DNA of 64,000 nt from Anas platyrhynchos (GCF_047663525.1 NC_092611.1:9337001-9401000); one strand, 5' to 3'. Positions 1 to 13,900 are shown, counted from the stretch's first letter. Notes: generated from the letters alone by a model not told the origin. A program made the numbers and translations.

Positions 1-605
1 TTGGAGACTGCACTTAGATGCCAGGCCCTGCATGTGCAGAGCAAACATCCTATTGTTCGCTGCCTCCTGCCACCCCCAGCTCCGGCCAGGCACTTAGCAG
101 GAGTGATGCAGACCCTGCTGAGTGTTGCTGTGCTCCTGCTGTCCCCGCTCCCCAATTCTGGGCCTGGATGTCATTTGAGTCCAGGCACAGAGGGGTGGCA
201 CTGCCACAGACCCCTGCCTGCCCTGGCAGAGCAGTGTCCTACCAGAACAGGCAGCAGGGATCCAGGCAGATCACATCCAGCTCTGATCTTCCCCAGTGAC
301 TGTGTGGGTCTTTGGGCCTTAACACAACTGATGGAGCAGAGAGGCTATGGAAAAGGCTCATCTTTAATCAGAGGAATACAGAAATGCAACAGGTTGTGTA
401 AAGAGCACAATGTTACAAGCAGCCCATCGTTGCAGGGATCTGGAGGGCTCTCCAGGCAGAAAGCGACACCATCTTCTGCTAGCACTGAGTTCGCAAAGGC
501 AGGGCCAGGGCCACGTGTTGGTGCTCTCTGGTACTGGCAGTGGCTTTGTTGTAACAGTAATCCTGGTGTGAAGGAGTCAGTCACTGGCCCTGCTGTCTTC
601 CCACT
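1..605 (-). other. CD3 gamma/delta 3' UTR and downstream sequence
   Basis: This segment follows the CD3 stop codon on the minus strand. I see no separate gene in it. A poly(A) signal variant ATTAAA lies at 363-368 (minus strand) with a GT-rich stretch just beyond it, so the 3' UTR probably runs from about 605 to about 340. The rest is unremarkable downstream DNA. Confidence 0.5.
363..368 (-). promoter_or_regulatory. Poly(A) signal ATTAAA of the CD3 gene
   Basis: The plus strand reads TTTAAT, so the minus strand reads ATTAAA, the commonest variant signal. It lies about 240 nt past the stop codon. The minus strand reads AGTTGTGTT around 320-328, a suitable downstream GU-rich element. Confidence 0.5.
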
Positions 606-2505
606 TCACTTGCGGCCCTTGGTAGGTGCCAGCCGGCTGTATTGTCCATCGTCCCGCTCACCAAGGGGCTAAGGGGAAAAAAAAAGGCAAGGTGAGCTAC
701 AACTGTGCCTGTCCAGCCCTGGGTACAGGGGAAGCTGGCATAAACCTCCCTTTGCCAAGATTCTGGCAAGCTCCCTTGAGTTGAATGACCCCAGAGCATG
801 GGGTAGCTGAGCCTGCTCCATCCTCTGCATCACTCAGGGAGAGGGAGCTGTCAGCTCCCCAGCAGAGAGTAATTTCCAACCTCAAAGGCCACTCTCTCAT
901 TATGGTCACACCACTGCAGCCCTGTGCAGCTCCTGCCACCCATGCACACACACCCAAATACGTACACACGAGTGCACGCATGCTCACCTGGTAGAGCTGC
1001 TCGTTGGCAATCAGGTTCTGCCTGTCAGAAGCTAAAGAAAGAAAGACAGCGGTCAAAGATCGGGGAGATCATGGGCAGTGTGGTGAGCATTTGCAGACAA
1101 ACCCAAATGGCTGGCTGCTTTGAGCTCTGTGCTTTTATTTCTTCTTGGAGACGTGGTAGACGTGCATCTTGCACCCTGAAAGGCCACCACGCAGCTCCTA
1201 GAGAAGCGCAGGCAGCTAGCAGGGCTCTCCCCTCACCTCGTGACATGCGTCCCTTGTCCTGGCCACTGATGCAGTACACAGCAACCATCAGGAGTACGGT
1301 GGCGATAACATCTGCAACCACAATCCCCGAGATGGTGGGAGCGTCCACTTCGATGCAGTTCTGGCACACTGGAAGCATAAAAGGACACAACAACTGAGAG
1401 CAGGACCCCGACCCAGACCCTCACCCTTGGCTCCAACCCCAGTGGCTGCCCTGCCACCTGGGCCCGTCTGAGCCGGGACAACCTAGGACAGGAGCTGGCA
1501 AGACTTTCACCAACTGGCAGAACCAGCCACAAGCTCTGTGAAATCAGTATTTCTCTTAAAAATTTGCCTAAAAACTCCAAGCAGTCCTGTAGCTCTAGAA
1601 ACAGGGCTTCTGGCACTTACTTCGATAGTACACCTGGAGAACGAAGCGGTCAGTTCCCTTTTCACAGGCATAGGTGCCTCTGGGATCATCGTACATCGCA
1701 CCCAAGTCCAGCTCCGTTGTGTTTGCTATCCGCTGATTATCTTTGAACCATATTACTTCTTTGTGTGATCCACAGATCAGGTACACCTTCTCATTTTTTT
1801 CTTTCACAATTATCATCTGTCCTGTAAAATCAAGGAGAGCAGAGAGCTTGACAGCTGAATCCCCTCGCAGTGGTGCAGAACTTAGGAGCCTCACTCAGAG
1901 ATGGCTGCTGCAGACAGCATCGCGTTAGGCTGTCCCTCAAGACACGGAAAGGACACTGCAAACAGAAACCCCTGCAAAAAAGCAGATTGCCCAGTGCAAA
2001 AGCAAAAATAGGTGGTTACTTAATGCAGCTCTGGGTAGTGTACAGATCCAAATCGAGCAAAAACGAACTGGAACCAGGTATTTACCTGGACTCCATTCAG
2101 ACTGCGTGTTGGAGCCTCATCCTGCCAAGAGATGGCTTTGGTAATGAAGTGCAACTGCAGCAGAGACCTTTCAACAGCGAGTGAAAGGTTTTTACCAACA
2201 AGGACAGGAGCTGAGCCCAAACAAGCGAGGCAAAACCCCACGGAGGGTGATACTGAAAACGAACTTCAATACTTGTTGCACCAAATCGCTCCTTCCTCCC
2301 TACCAACACCCGCCAACCTCACGCCAAGGAGCTGTAATGGAAAACCCCAGCCTCAAAACCCCGGAAAAGCAGCACAGCACGGCGGGGGTGATGTCCCCAC
2401 GGGGTACAGCACCCGACGCGCTGGGGACTTACCTTGGACACCCAACCCGGCCACGGCCACGCTGGCGAGGAGCGCCCAGGCGCCCAGGGCCTGTCCCCTG
2501 TGCAT
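606..2505 (-). CDS. CD3G/CD3D (avian CD3 gamma/delta): T-cell surface glycoprotein CD3 gamma/delta chain (five exons)
   Basis: This is a signalling subunit of the T-cell receptor complex in the plasma membrane. Coding exons, in order on the minus strand: 2505-2433, 1821-1621, 1368-1237, 1031-988 and 668-606 (TGA at 608-606); phases agree at every junction and give 170 residues. Exon 1 encodes a signal peptide starting MHRGQALGAW. Exon 2 encodes one Ig-like domain with two cysteines (LICGS and YACEK) and an N-glycosylation site NTT. Exon 3 holds the CxxC stalk (RMCQNC) and a transmembrane segment with the acidic Asp (VVADVIATVLL) that pairs with TCR chains. The ITAM is split between exons 4 and 5: YQPL, seven residues, YSRL. 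The stalk resembles both mammalian CD3D and CD3G; birds are known to have one gamma/delta gene instead of two. Expression should be restricted to T cells. Confidence 0.93.
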
Positions 2506-3490
2506 GGCGTGAAGCAGCGGCAGCAGTTTGGGGGGCAGGAAGAGGAGCCAGCTCCTCTCACGGCGTGATGCGCCACCCAGCTCTTTGTCAGGCGGCGGAA
2601 ACCTGGGGGCTGGGGCCTCCTCCTGCGAGGCAGCGAGGACTGCCTCCTCGCCCAGCCCTGACGCCCATGGGAGGGCACGATGGGCCTGAAGCAGCGGGTC
2701 CCCCGGGTGCCTACGGGCCCCCACAGCACCCATGGGTGCCTCAGAACCTGTGGGTTCCCATCAGCTGCCATGGACGTGCCCAGCACCCATGGGTCCCCAG
2801 TACCATGGTCCCCCCTGGCTGCTATGGGCCCCTGGCTGTCATCCCTTCCCCCCCAGCACCCATGGTCCCCCCAGCACCCACGGACCACCCAGCACCCATG
2901 GACCCCCCAGCTGCCATTTCCCCCCCAGCACCCATGGGTCCCCTCAGCCACCATGGAACCCCCAGCGCCCATGGGTCCCCAGCTGTTATGGTCCCCCGCA
3001 GCTGCTACAGGCCCCTGGCTGCCATTCCCTCCCCCCCAGCACCAATGGGCCCCCCCAGGACCCAGGGGACACCTCAGCACCCATGGGTGCCCAGCTGCCA
3101 TATGCCCCCCAGCTGCTGCAGAACCCCCAGCACCCCTGCGTCCCTCAGCTGTCATTGCACCCCACAGCACCTATAGACCCCCCTCCCAGCACCCAGGGAC
3201 CCCTCCCAGCACCCAGGGACCCCCCCAGCACCCACAGGACCCCCCAGCACCCATGGGTGCCCAGCTGCCATATGCCCCCCAGCTGCAGCAGGACCCCCAG
3301 CACCCCTACATCCCCACGCTACCACTGCTCCCCACAGCACCTATAGACCCCCAGCTGCCCCGGATCCCCCCCCCAGCACCCCGAGGAGGCTGAGGATGAG
3401 GGGGATGAAGGAGGCGGGGGCTGTCCCCGGCTGTCCCCGGCCGCCCGCCATAGCGCCGCCTTCCCGTGGTGCCGCGCGGGCGGCGGGGCC
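2506..3490. other. Divergent intergenic region between CD3 and ZW10
   Basis: Under 1 kb separates the two start codons, and the genes point away from each other. The CD3-proximal 200 bp has ordinary complexity. About 2700-3380 is an 18-bp minisatellite, and the last 100 bp before ZW10 is CpG-rich. Both 5' UTRs and promoters must lie here. I see no convincing TATA box for either gene. Confidence 0.6.
2690..3380. repeat. 18-bp minisatellite
   Basis: The unit is close to CCAGCACCCATGGGTCCC and is repeated with many point changes. Because 18 is a multiple of three, long open frames rich in Pro, His and Gly occur on both strands; these are artefacts of the repeat. A block of about 90 bp starting CCAGCTGCCATATGCC near 3090 recurs near 3262, showing a higher-order duplication. 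Confidence 0.85.
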
Positions 3491-3610
3491 ATGGCGGCTC
3501 CCGCGGGCTCCTTGGTGGCCGCCGTGCTGGCGACCTCGGGCCGCCTGGACAAGGAGGGGCTGGGCACCCGCATCGGCCGCCTCGCCCGCCGTGTGGAGGA
3601 GCTCAAGGCG
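3395..3610 (+). promoter_or_regulatory. CpG-rich ZW10 promoter and first exon
   Basis: CpG density is high around exon 1, as expected for a housekeeping promoter, and no TATA box is evident. The start codon has a strong context (GGGGCCATGGCGG). Confidence 0.5.
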
Positions 3611-4891
3611 CGGGCAGGGCCGATGGGGGGCCGGGGGTGGGCGGAGGGGGGTCGGGGAGGAGGAATTTGGGGAGGTTGGGGGAGGCGGGAGGGGCCGGGA
3701 GGGAGGAATTGGGGGGCCCGGGAGGGGCTGAGGGGGGCCGGGGGTAGCTGAGGGGGAGGAATTGGGGTCCCGGGGGGGGAATTGGGGTCTCGGCGGGAGG
3801 AATTGGTGGTCTCGGATGGGATATTGGGGGTCCTGAGGGGGGAATTTGGGGTCCCGGAGGGAGGATTTGGGGTTCCCGGGGGAAAAATTGGGGATCCTGG
3901 GGGGGGGATTGGGGTTCCCCTGGGGGATCTGGGGGTCCCGGGGGGAGCCGTGAGAAGCCGTGAGGGAGGAGTTGGGGTCCCCGGGGGGGGAAAATTGAGG
4001 GGCTCGGGGGGCACCGTGAGGGGCCTTGGGGAGGACCTGGGTGCCCTGGGGGGAGGAATTGGAGGTCCCAGGGGAGGTCATGAGGGGCTGGGGGATGAAT
4101 TGGGGGTCCTGGGGGAAGGACTTGGGGGTCCTGGGGGTCTCTGACCGTGGCTTTGCCCCCTGTGCCCCCGCAGGGAGAGGTGTGCTCCGCCATCACCAGC
4201 AAGTACAGTGAGTTCCTGCCCAGCGCACGCAGCGCCGAGGAGCTGGTGGCACAGGTGGACGGGCTGTCAGGGAGCATCGAGCTGCTCAGGGCCGGCATCG
4301 AGGAGCAGGTGGGACCCGCAGGGCACCCCCCGGCTGCTGGCAGCTTCCTCAGGTCCCACTGCACATCTGTGGGCCTTCAGCTGCTGTGTGCGGGGGGACA
4401 GGGATGGAGGACACGGGCCTGAAGGCTCTGGATGGCCTCACACCTAAAAAATGATGGCACGGGTGTACGTCCCATCTGGGGTGTGACTGAGAGTAATTGA
4501 GGGGTTGTTGGTCGTAGTTAGCGTGTTGTGCACTTGGAAAAGTGTGTCGCACGTCTCCAGAGGAGAGAGAAGGATCCACCTGGGTGCATCGCAGTAGGGT
4601 GTGATGCAGTGACAGATGGGCTGAGTGTTGGTCCCACGGGGATTTGGGGCAGAGAGGGCACTGAATGTGCACCACCCAAATCCTGGCACATGGCCGTGCA
4701 CGTTCACACAGCCATGAAGGAGAGTGTGAGCAGGCCCTGCAGGCCGGATCCTCTGCTTTTGTGCTTCTTTGATCGACTGCAACATGACTTGAAGGAGTGG
4801 CCTGTGGTGTTCTTCACAGAAAAGCATGATATGTTAATAATGCAATGAAAACCAATCTAATGTAAATTAAAAGTAATAAACAGCAGCAGTT

Positions 4892-4926
<35 letters not shown>

Positions 4927-7900
4927 TCATCTTAACTAAACCAGGTTAAAATAAACAAAGTTTAGATATGTTATTAGATATGTTAACTGAGCTAGCTTTT
5001 TACTCACTTCAAGTGATTTTGCATTTAAAATGGCTATGTTAAAAGCACACTCAACTCCTTTTGATAGCTTTTTGATACTAAGTTGCCTTCCAGTGCCTTG
5101 ACAAAACCTGTAATGTAATAAAAACATAAACTAGTATGGAAGAGTTTCCAGTAGGGAAATGGTAAGTATCTTTCTAGCAGGGAGTAAAATGGAATGCCAT
5201 AGAAATCGAAGATAGAGACATTATCAAATGCCAGAGCAGATAAGTTGTTAACACTGAGTCTTCCGTCTTCCTCACCAAATTGCTCTATTAGCAGAAATAC
5301 TCTGTATCTCATTGTTGTCACTTTTAAGAGAAATCTGTTAATGTTTGGTTGCTGTCTGATGAAAAATTTCTTATTTTAGGTTCAACGAGACCTAAATGTT
5401 GCTGTTGCTGAATTTACTGAATTGAAGCAGCAGCTGGAGCGAGACACACTGGTTTTGAGTATTCTGAAAAAGCTACAAGAGGTGAGGAAGGGATGTGCAT
5501 GTTAAAATCAGTAAGTGGTGGTTGCTGCTCAGTTTGTGGCTTTATTCGGGGCTTCTCCTTTGAATAAATAACTATAACTTGTGTGTCTACTTGTGTTGTT
5601 TAAAATCATGTAACAGCACATCTGCTGTTACATGATCCTATTTGGTTGTTGCAGTTTGATACAGCTATGAAAGAGTACAACACTGCGTTGCTGGAGAAGA
5701 AGTATGTTGTAGCAACTCAACAACTGGAAAAGGTAATGACTTCTTAAGCGTGTGGCAAAATTGTTGATAAATACTTTAAATAAATGTGACAAGATCCTTT
5801 TCAGTAACAGGGGCAACAGTTACCCATGTTTTTTGTTTGACCTTTACCGCCAGGCACGAAGCAGCCTGAAAATGCTGGAATCCCGTAAAGGCTTTGAGCT
5901 GAAGATCCTGAAGGCACTGGGCACAGAGCTGACGGTGCAGACACAAAATATGCTCTATCATCTAGGAGAAGAATGGCAGAAATTGGCTGTATGGAAGCTT
6001 CCTCCTTCAAAAGGTGCTCACAGTTCTAGTTTGGTGCACTATTTTTGCCTCGCTATTTGAAATAATCTTGGTTTCAAGCACCTACAATATATGAAATAGA
6101 GTAATATTGTTGAATTAAGGTTGGTTTAAGGAGAGATTTCCAGAATTTTTGTTCCGACTGTATATATTCTCCTGCTAGGGTAGTTTTAAGAATACTTTAT
6201 CTTCTCTGGTAGGTTTTTGGCTGCTACTTTTGTTGCACCTGCTCTAGAATTTGTATGTTGGTGTCTTCATTAAAACACAAAGTTTTCATTTGATCAGATT
6301 TAACTTACAATGGGGACAAGGGGGGTGATTGTCTCTAAATGTCAATGTCATGGCACCTGAAATAAGGATTCTGCAGATTTGCCCTGCACTGAAACACAAG
6401 GTATTTGTTACTCTCTTCTGATGCTCTTTTATAGGAACTTTATTTTGTGGAAATGGGGAGAGGTAGCATATCATTTTAGTTACTAGATGAGGAATGCAGT
6501 AGGTTCTCAGACCTGCTGTATCTTAGACCACATTCTAATAGGTGTTTCTACCTTTTCTCTAGAAAGTAGCAGCCCGGAGTCAGCGATGCATTCAGAATTG
6601 CACTTATGCACACTGCCATCAAAAGAGGAAGAGATTGCTGGCCTGCCTGTTGCTTCTGTGCTGCAGGCATTTGCTATCCTTGGAGAACTGCGCACCAAGC
6701 TTAAAAGTTTTGGTAAGACAGACCTTGTATCCACACAGCTGTTGCAGCCCTAGTGGATATGAGTTTAGGCTTGTTTTAGGATGGATATTAAGATCCAGTT
6801 CACTTCAGTCATACATTGGGAGACGTCTTTGTCTGTTGCCTTGTGTTTCCCACTGAGTGTGAGGTGAATCCTCTGGTTTTTACAATACGAAACTGCCAAG
6901 AATTATTTATCTTTTCCTGTCAGGTTATTTTCGTATACTGTTTTGATCTGTGGCTTTGTGGTTTCATGGTCTGATTAAAGGGCTTAAAGGGCTTTTCCAG
7001 TTAAAGCTTCCTTATCTACAAAGACCAAGACTGTTGGTTTTAGTCAGCTTCTGGGCTTTTCCGTTCTCAGGTGTTGGTAAGAAGTAATCAGGAAGCATGG
7101 CAGATGCTAGGACAGGATTCCATGCTTCTGGCTTTTTAATTTTTCATTTTACATTAAATATACAGCTCTTTGTTAGGCCTCCATATGTGTTTTACAGGAG
7201 TCAAGTGGTCTGTAGTGAAACCAAACCCAACGTTCCACCTCATGAATATTCTCTGATGCCGCTAGTCTAGACAGTGGTTCTTCCACATCACTTGAAGAAT
7301 CTGTGCATCCAAAATACTACCAGTTGGGCCTCTCAGGAACAAACTCCTGCTGTAGGAAAACTTCTTTTTTTTTTTTTTCATATTTTAGGCCAGTTGTTGC
7401 TGAAATACATCCTCAAGCCGCTGATTTCATACCCATCTCTTCAGCCATTCACAGAAGAACTGTCAGATGTGGTCATCCTGCGTTTTAAGTGTGAGAAGCC
7501 TGACTTGGATCATTCCTCTCCTGTGGAGGTTTTTGACAAGATCAAGTTCGTTCTTGAAGTTCTTCACAAATACTTGCTGAGTAGGTAGTCCCTCTCTTTG
7601 GAATTACTGGGAAAGTGGGCTCGGTTGAACCATAAATTCAGTTGTCTTTTGATTGGGATGGAGGTTGTTTCACAGTCACAGCACATGGTTTAGATATGAA
7701 GAACATCTCCTTTATAAAATTATGGAACAGCTGAAAGATGCCTTTTTGACAGGAAGGACTGAATGAAATGGTGGAGGGTCATATCCAGGAAGCAGGGATA
7801 TTAACATCCATTTCTGTTCTCTTGAATTCAGATGTGCCAGTTGAACAGCGTGTGGAAGACAAAAAGGAATGCAGAGTGACGCTGGCAGAACTGCTGGGTG

Positions 7901-10900
7901 ATATGATATGGGAAGAGCTATCAGACTGCCTCATTCAGAACTGCCTAGTGAATTCAATCCCAACCAATAATAGCAAACTAGAGCAGTATATAGAGGTAGG
8001 CATCAAATGCTTCTGAATTTATATAGTGGAAATGCTGCATGACCAGCTTCAACAGAAAGCTGTTGTTTGCTTATCTAGAACTGTGCGTTTATCTCAGGTA
8101 AACCGTGGCTTGTTTTTCCTGTCCTATTAATGGTGCAAGGTCTCTGATCCAAGGACCTCAGGCCATATTTAACTAAGACCTGGAGGTTCTCAGGTGTGTG
8201 GCATAAGGCTCTTGTGTGAGCTTCTGTAAGAGGCTGAAGAGGTCTTGCACATGCTGATTTGGGATCTCTGGATTCCTGTGAATGAACTGCTGTGTTTGCA
8301 TTTTTTTTTCTCTGTCTAGTGATCACAGCAGTTTCTTGTGTAGGCTACTTTTTTAAAAACTATCTTAATAAGAGTAGAATCTTTGCTGCTAGTGAAGAAC
8401 ACCAAAAGATACTTATCCTGGAGAAGCACCTGTTGACAGCAGCGATCATAGGGCAAACCCCCCAGTCCCTTTGCCCTAAGTAGCCCAGTGTAATGAAATG
8501 TAATCGGTTTCCTCCTCCGATTTTTGAATTAGGTTGCCAGCAAAGTCAGGAAACAAACTTGCAGCTAAAAGACTGGATTATTTTACAATCATGGCCTCCA
8601 ACTGAGCCAGCTTCTCCCAAAAGATTGCTGTAGAACTGTGAGATAGTTCCCTCTAAAACTTAGTTTAATCTTTTGCTTTCGACTGAGTGGGGGAGTTTAT
8701 ACCCAGCTTTAATTTTGCTCTTTGATTTTAGGAGATTATAACTGGCAATTCACAAGTATCAATGTAGAATGTGTCTTCCTTCCTCAGGTGATTAAATCCA
8801 CAGAGGAATTTGAAAAAGCCCTGAAGAACATGCAGTTTTTGAAAGGAGACATGACCGATTTACTGAAATACGCTCGTAACGTCAATTCCCACTTTGCCAA
8901 TAAGAAATGTCAAGATGTGATTGTGGCAGCCAGAAATTTGATGACCTCAGAAATACACAATACTGTAAAGGTGCCTGTTGTTGCAATATCTTGTTTTCCT
9001 AGGTGGAAAAATAGTGTAGCAGGTCGAGAAGGCTTGTCTAGGACAGTTGAGGTTCTTTTTTTTCTTTCTTTTTATTTATTTTTTTTTGTAGAGCACTGAC
9101 TACTTGTGATTATTTGGTGATTTTTGCAAACAACAGTTTTGAAGTCATCTTTAATAGTGCTCAAGTGGGTTATTTCACTACCAAGATGTTACTTAACATG
9201 TTTGAAGCTTACTTTTGTAGGCCTTTCTGGCGAGTGTCATAAGCGTAAGAAAATTTAGAGGATCACTTACAGACCTTGTTTCTAGGCATGAAGCACTGTA
9301 TAGATTGCTTCATGGTCTGCTGTGTAGTTCATAAGCCATGAGACCTCCAAGGGTCTTAGAGGACTTCTGCAGCTTTGTATTTATCTTGAGTCTTAAATCA
9401 AGATTTTGTAGTCACAGAATCACAGAATTGTAGTGGTTGGAAGGGACCTCGAAAGATCATCAGGTCCAACCCCCCTGCCAAAGCAGGTTCCTCAGAGCAG
9501 GCTGCCCAGGCAGGCATCCAGACAGGCCTTGAATATCTCCAGAGAAGGAGACTCCACAACCTCCCTGGGCAGCCTGTTCCAATGCTCCGTCACCCTCACC
9601 ATGAAGAAGTTCCTTCACATGTCAGTGCAGAACTTCCTGTGCTCTAACTTGTAGCCATTGCCCCTTGTCCTATCCCAACAAACCACTGAGAAGAGGTTAG
9701 CTACATCCTTCTGTCCCCCACCCCTCAGATATTTATAAAAGATATTTATAAGAGTCTTGCACAGACTCTTTTCTGTGGGCTCCGAATAACGTTCTTTCTT
9801 TCTCTCGTTTTCCCTTAGATCACACCTGATTCATGCGTAGCCCTACCAAAGCTTCCTGATCCTGGGTCAGGAGATCACTTAAACATGCAAAAAACATCTA
9901 AACAACTTCCTAAGGAGATCGTGAATTTGGAGAATGAGACCAGACTGAGCCAGTACACGTTCTCTTTGCCCACATGCCGCATCAGTTCATCGGTGGAGAA
10001 ACTGATGGAACTGGCTTATCAGACGCTGTTGGAGGCTACAGGCAGCACAGATCAGTGGTAGGAATTATATATCAGCAGGTAACCCCTGGGAGTTAGATAT
10101 TTATTGCCTTTGGCAACTCTAAGCATCTGTTAATAGAGTAAAAGAAATATAAAAGAGCTGAAGATACTTAAAAATGAGAATGAATCATTAGTTACACTGT
10201 GTTTTGGCTGGAGGCTGCTCCCTGGGTTTGTGTGGTAGACTGGTACAGCAGGAACAGCTGCCGGGTATGTTCCCTGCAATACTCTTGTTAAGCAGTCTTT
10301 GAGGCTTATGTTCTGAGGGAACATTCAGGTAGGTTTTGCCATATTGTAGCTACTGCATTGGTGAAAACGTGATGAATCCCTAGGGTGCACAGGGCAGCTC
10401 ATGGCTTCAGTCTTTTAGTTGGAAAACACTCTACTGCTGTGTTCATTTTTTTGTATTTTATCATGTGTTTCAATTATTTAGAAAGATAAAAAACATATCT
10501 TTTGTTCCATCCAAATGATAAGTTATGGCACCTATTCTGAGGAGAGTTCTTGCTTTCTTTTTTCATTGGCTGGATGAAAGCAAAAAACTCCAGCTCTGCA
10601 TCTGGCAGGGCTCTTCCAAGAAAACAAGTAAACATTCTGAGAACCTACATAGAGTCGGTTTTAAAAACCGGAGACCACAACCCTGAAGAGGGAGAGTTTC
10701 CTAGGTACTGAATGCCTTTCACTGTACCGTGGCAGAAAGAGGGCTGACTACTTATGCATACCTACTGGGAGAAAGGACACTGTTCCCTTTGTTTGCAGGG
10801 TTTCATAATCTCAGTTCTGACATGTGGCCTGAAGTTCATCTCTTCCATGCTGAACTTACAAGGTCATCGCAGCTTTTGAGAGAAGCCTTTGTGAATTTTC

Positions 10901-13900
10901 CACGATGCTGCTTTTATTGACATTGCTGTAATTGATCTTGACAATTTGTCCCTTGTTTAGTAAGAAAAGCGTGCTTCACTACTAATAAAACCTTTTTTAA
11001 GAAAGCCTTGAGGGTCGCTTGGCAGATGAGACATTAATTCCACAGACAATCTAACATGAACCTTATTTTCTTTGTAGCTGCATACAGCTCTTCTACTCCG
11101 TGCGGAACATATTCCAGCTGTTTTATGATGTAGTACCAACATACCACAGGTAAGTGTATTTGTGCATTACTTAGGGCCTGTTTGGAGACAGAGCAGTGCT
11201 ATTGGAATAGCCCCACTTGTTCCCTGTTTGTCCACCACTGCCAAAGATGACTAAGCGCTTCTTCTAGTGGGTACAAGCTGGTGCTCCTAATGCATTATTA
11301 AATTGTACCTGCTGCAGAATATTTGCCTGAGAGTTTCTGAGTTGGCAGTCTTATGACCAAAGAGATAGTTTTTAGTATTTCTTTGACGTGAATGGAATTG
11401 GTTTTGTGCCTGACAGCCCTTGTGTACATCGGAACACAGGAAACACGAGCTGAAGTTACATCTCTAGAACATAACTGAGTTTTGTAAGCTGTCTTATCCA
11501 TCCATTAACTAACATAATAGTAATGGTTAAGTAACTAGAATAGAGTCCTTGTCCTTGGCGTTGACAGGGGTTAGCCTTTATGATTGTTCATGATGCTCTT
11601 CCTGTAATAAACAGCACCAGTGAAGACTTAAAGTATACAATTGTGTCCAAGAACACTGAGGTATGACCGACAAGGACTTCTCTGTTTTCCTCAGTGTTAC
11701 GCTGTAATCAAGAATCTCCCTGTTTGAAAGTTGTTTGTTAGAAACGATGCGAGTACAACACACAGTTGGAATGCCAAGGTTTCAGTTTACTAGCCATAGA
11801 ACTTCTTTCCTCTTGTGTGGCTGTGGCAGGAGGTGAAGTACTTCTATTCCAACTGATGGCTGTATCAAGCATTCCTTTCAGTTATTTACATGCAACATCA
11901 ACAACAGATGGGCTGTTTAGGGTATATATGACAGCTTTCTAACAGGGTCAGGTCTAAATACGTACATTTCTTCTTCTTCCTTCTTCATGTGACAGAGAGA
12001 ACCTTCAGAAACTCCCCCAGCTAGCAGCTATTCATCACAACAACTGCATGTACATTGCTCACCACTTGCTCACCATGGGACACCAGTTCCAATACCGTCT
12101 GACGAACATCATGTGTGGCGGAGCGGCTACTTTTGTAGATCTGGTACCTGGTTTTAGGAGACTTGGTAATTTTACCTTTTAGTATTCTATGGAGAGAAAT
12201 TCTGAGATGGATAAGCTTGTACCAGTTTAACGTGAGCCTGTCATCTATACTTAATTCTGCTACTCAGCTCTTTTTCAAAAGTGCTGTAGCAATCCAAGGT
12301 GTGCAAAAGCTTATTAAGTATGTAACAGCTCAGTTAAATTGGCCCAAAATAAGAAGTTTAAATTGACCCAAAATAATGTTTCTTATTCAGCGCTTACAGT
12401 CTCTTAAGTTGGCATAGGCAGAGCAAATTTAATAATTGCTTACTTGCTTCTCTCTGCTTCTTTTTGCTTCTAAAGGAATGGAGTGTTTTCTGGCCCAGAT
12501 GCGAGTGCAGAAAGGAGAAATCCTGGAGAGGCTGTCAAGTGCCAGGAATTTTTCTAATATGGATGATGAGGAAAATTACTCTGCAGCAAACAAAGCAATA
12601 AGGCAGGTAAGCAAGGCAAACAAAGTCAAATATGCTGTTGTCTGTAGATGTTGTCCTTAAAAAGGTACAGTATGTAATACTAGTACTGAGAACTGTGCGC
12701 TGTTTCAGCAGAGTAAAATTTTGCAAAAGATGAATTTTCTGGCATGCTTTTTTCCCCCCTGGGCTGTGTCTCATTTTGTAGAACGCTGAGTTCGAGTCCG
12801 CATGCTCCAAGATGACATAGTTTCTTACTCTTGAACTTTTGTTTATAGTGTGTATCTAAGGTATTTCAGTTTTCAAGGAAAACATCTGTGAGCCATAATG
12901 CAAACTGAAATTGTGGCATTTTTTCCAGGAGTGTCTGCTTTATGTGGTAGCAGGATGAAGTCATGGCCTTCTAGTTCTTTAAAACTTTTCTGTCCATTTG
13001 CGCTCACCTTATCATTTTGTGCTTCTCTTAATGTTCTCTTTGATAACACGTTGGTAATGTATAGATGTTGTCTTCCAGGTATTGCATCAGTTGAAAAGAC
13101 TGGGGAAAGTTTGGCAAGATGTCCTTCCAGTGAACGTATACTGCAAGGCCATGGGGACCTTACTGAACACAGCGCTCTCAGAGATTGTCACTAGGATTGC
13201 TGCCCTAGAGGTAACTGCACGAGATGGGCCTGCCAGGCGTAGGGGTGGTGCTAACAGCTAGCATGTGTGACCTGTAGAAATTCTTCCTAAATTGAAGTTT
13301 CAGGGGAGCCAGCTGTAGTCTAAATCTTGAAGAGCCCCCCCACTGTGAATTGTGTGGCCTCTTCTCCTTTAATAGCTAAGACACTTGCTTATGCCATGCT
13401 TGCCAAAAAGCTTTGCTTTCATCATTGTGCTGGCGTTACCTGAGCGCTTTCCTTATGAACTGCTCCAGACCTTCCTCATAACCCCTCTGCCTCACAGTGA
13501 AATCCTTGTTAGTGCACCAAGACGTGCAGTTCAGAAGCAGAATCCTTGTTCTGAGGCAACTGCAGAGAAGTTGATGAAATAGCTATTTGTGAAATAAGTT
13601 ACATTAGCTTGAAAATGTTAAATGCAATCCAAACCACTGCTTTTCATCTTCACACACAGAGCCCCATGTAAAAAAAAAAAAAAAAAAAAGAAATTCATTT
13701 AGTGCTTGGCACTCCAAAGAAACATCTAACTGTTCTTTTTGTTAATGTTTTTTCAATTCTAGGATATCTCTGCAGAAGATGCAGACAGGTTGTACTCCCT
13801 CTGTAGGATCATGGTAGAGGAAGGACCCCAAGTTTTCACCCCACTCCCTGAAGAGGACAAAAATAAGAAATATCAAGAGGAAGTTCCAGTGTACGTGAAG

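Noticed and set aside
2319-3393. Long open frames of 200-330 residues on both strands, rich in Pro, His, Gly and Trp
   Set aside because: They follow from an 18-bp minisatellite whose period is a multiple of three. Several frames are open at once and no domain is recognisable.
3319-4364. Long proline-rich minus-strand frames over ZW10 intron 1
   Set aside because: They are the complement of G-rich repeats and overlap a real gene; there is no start or domain support.
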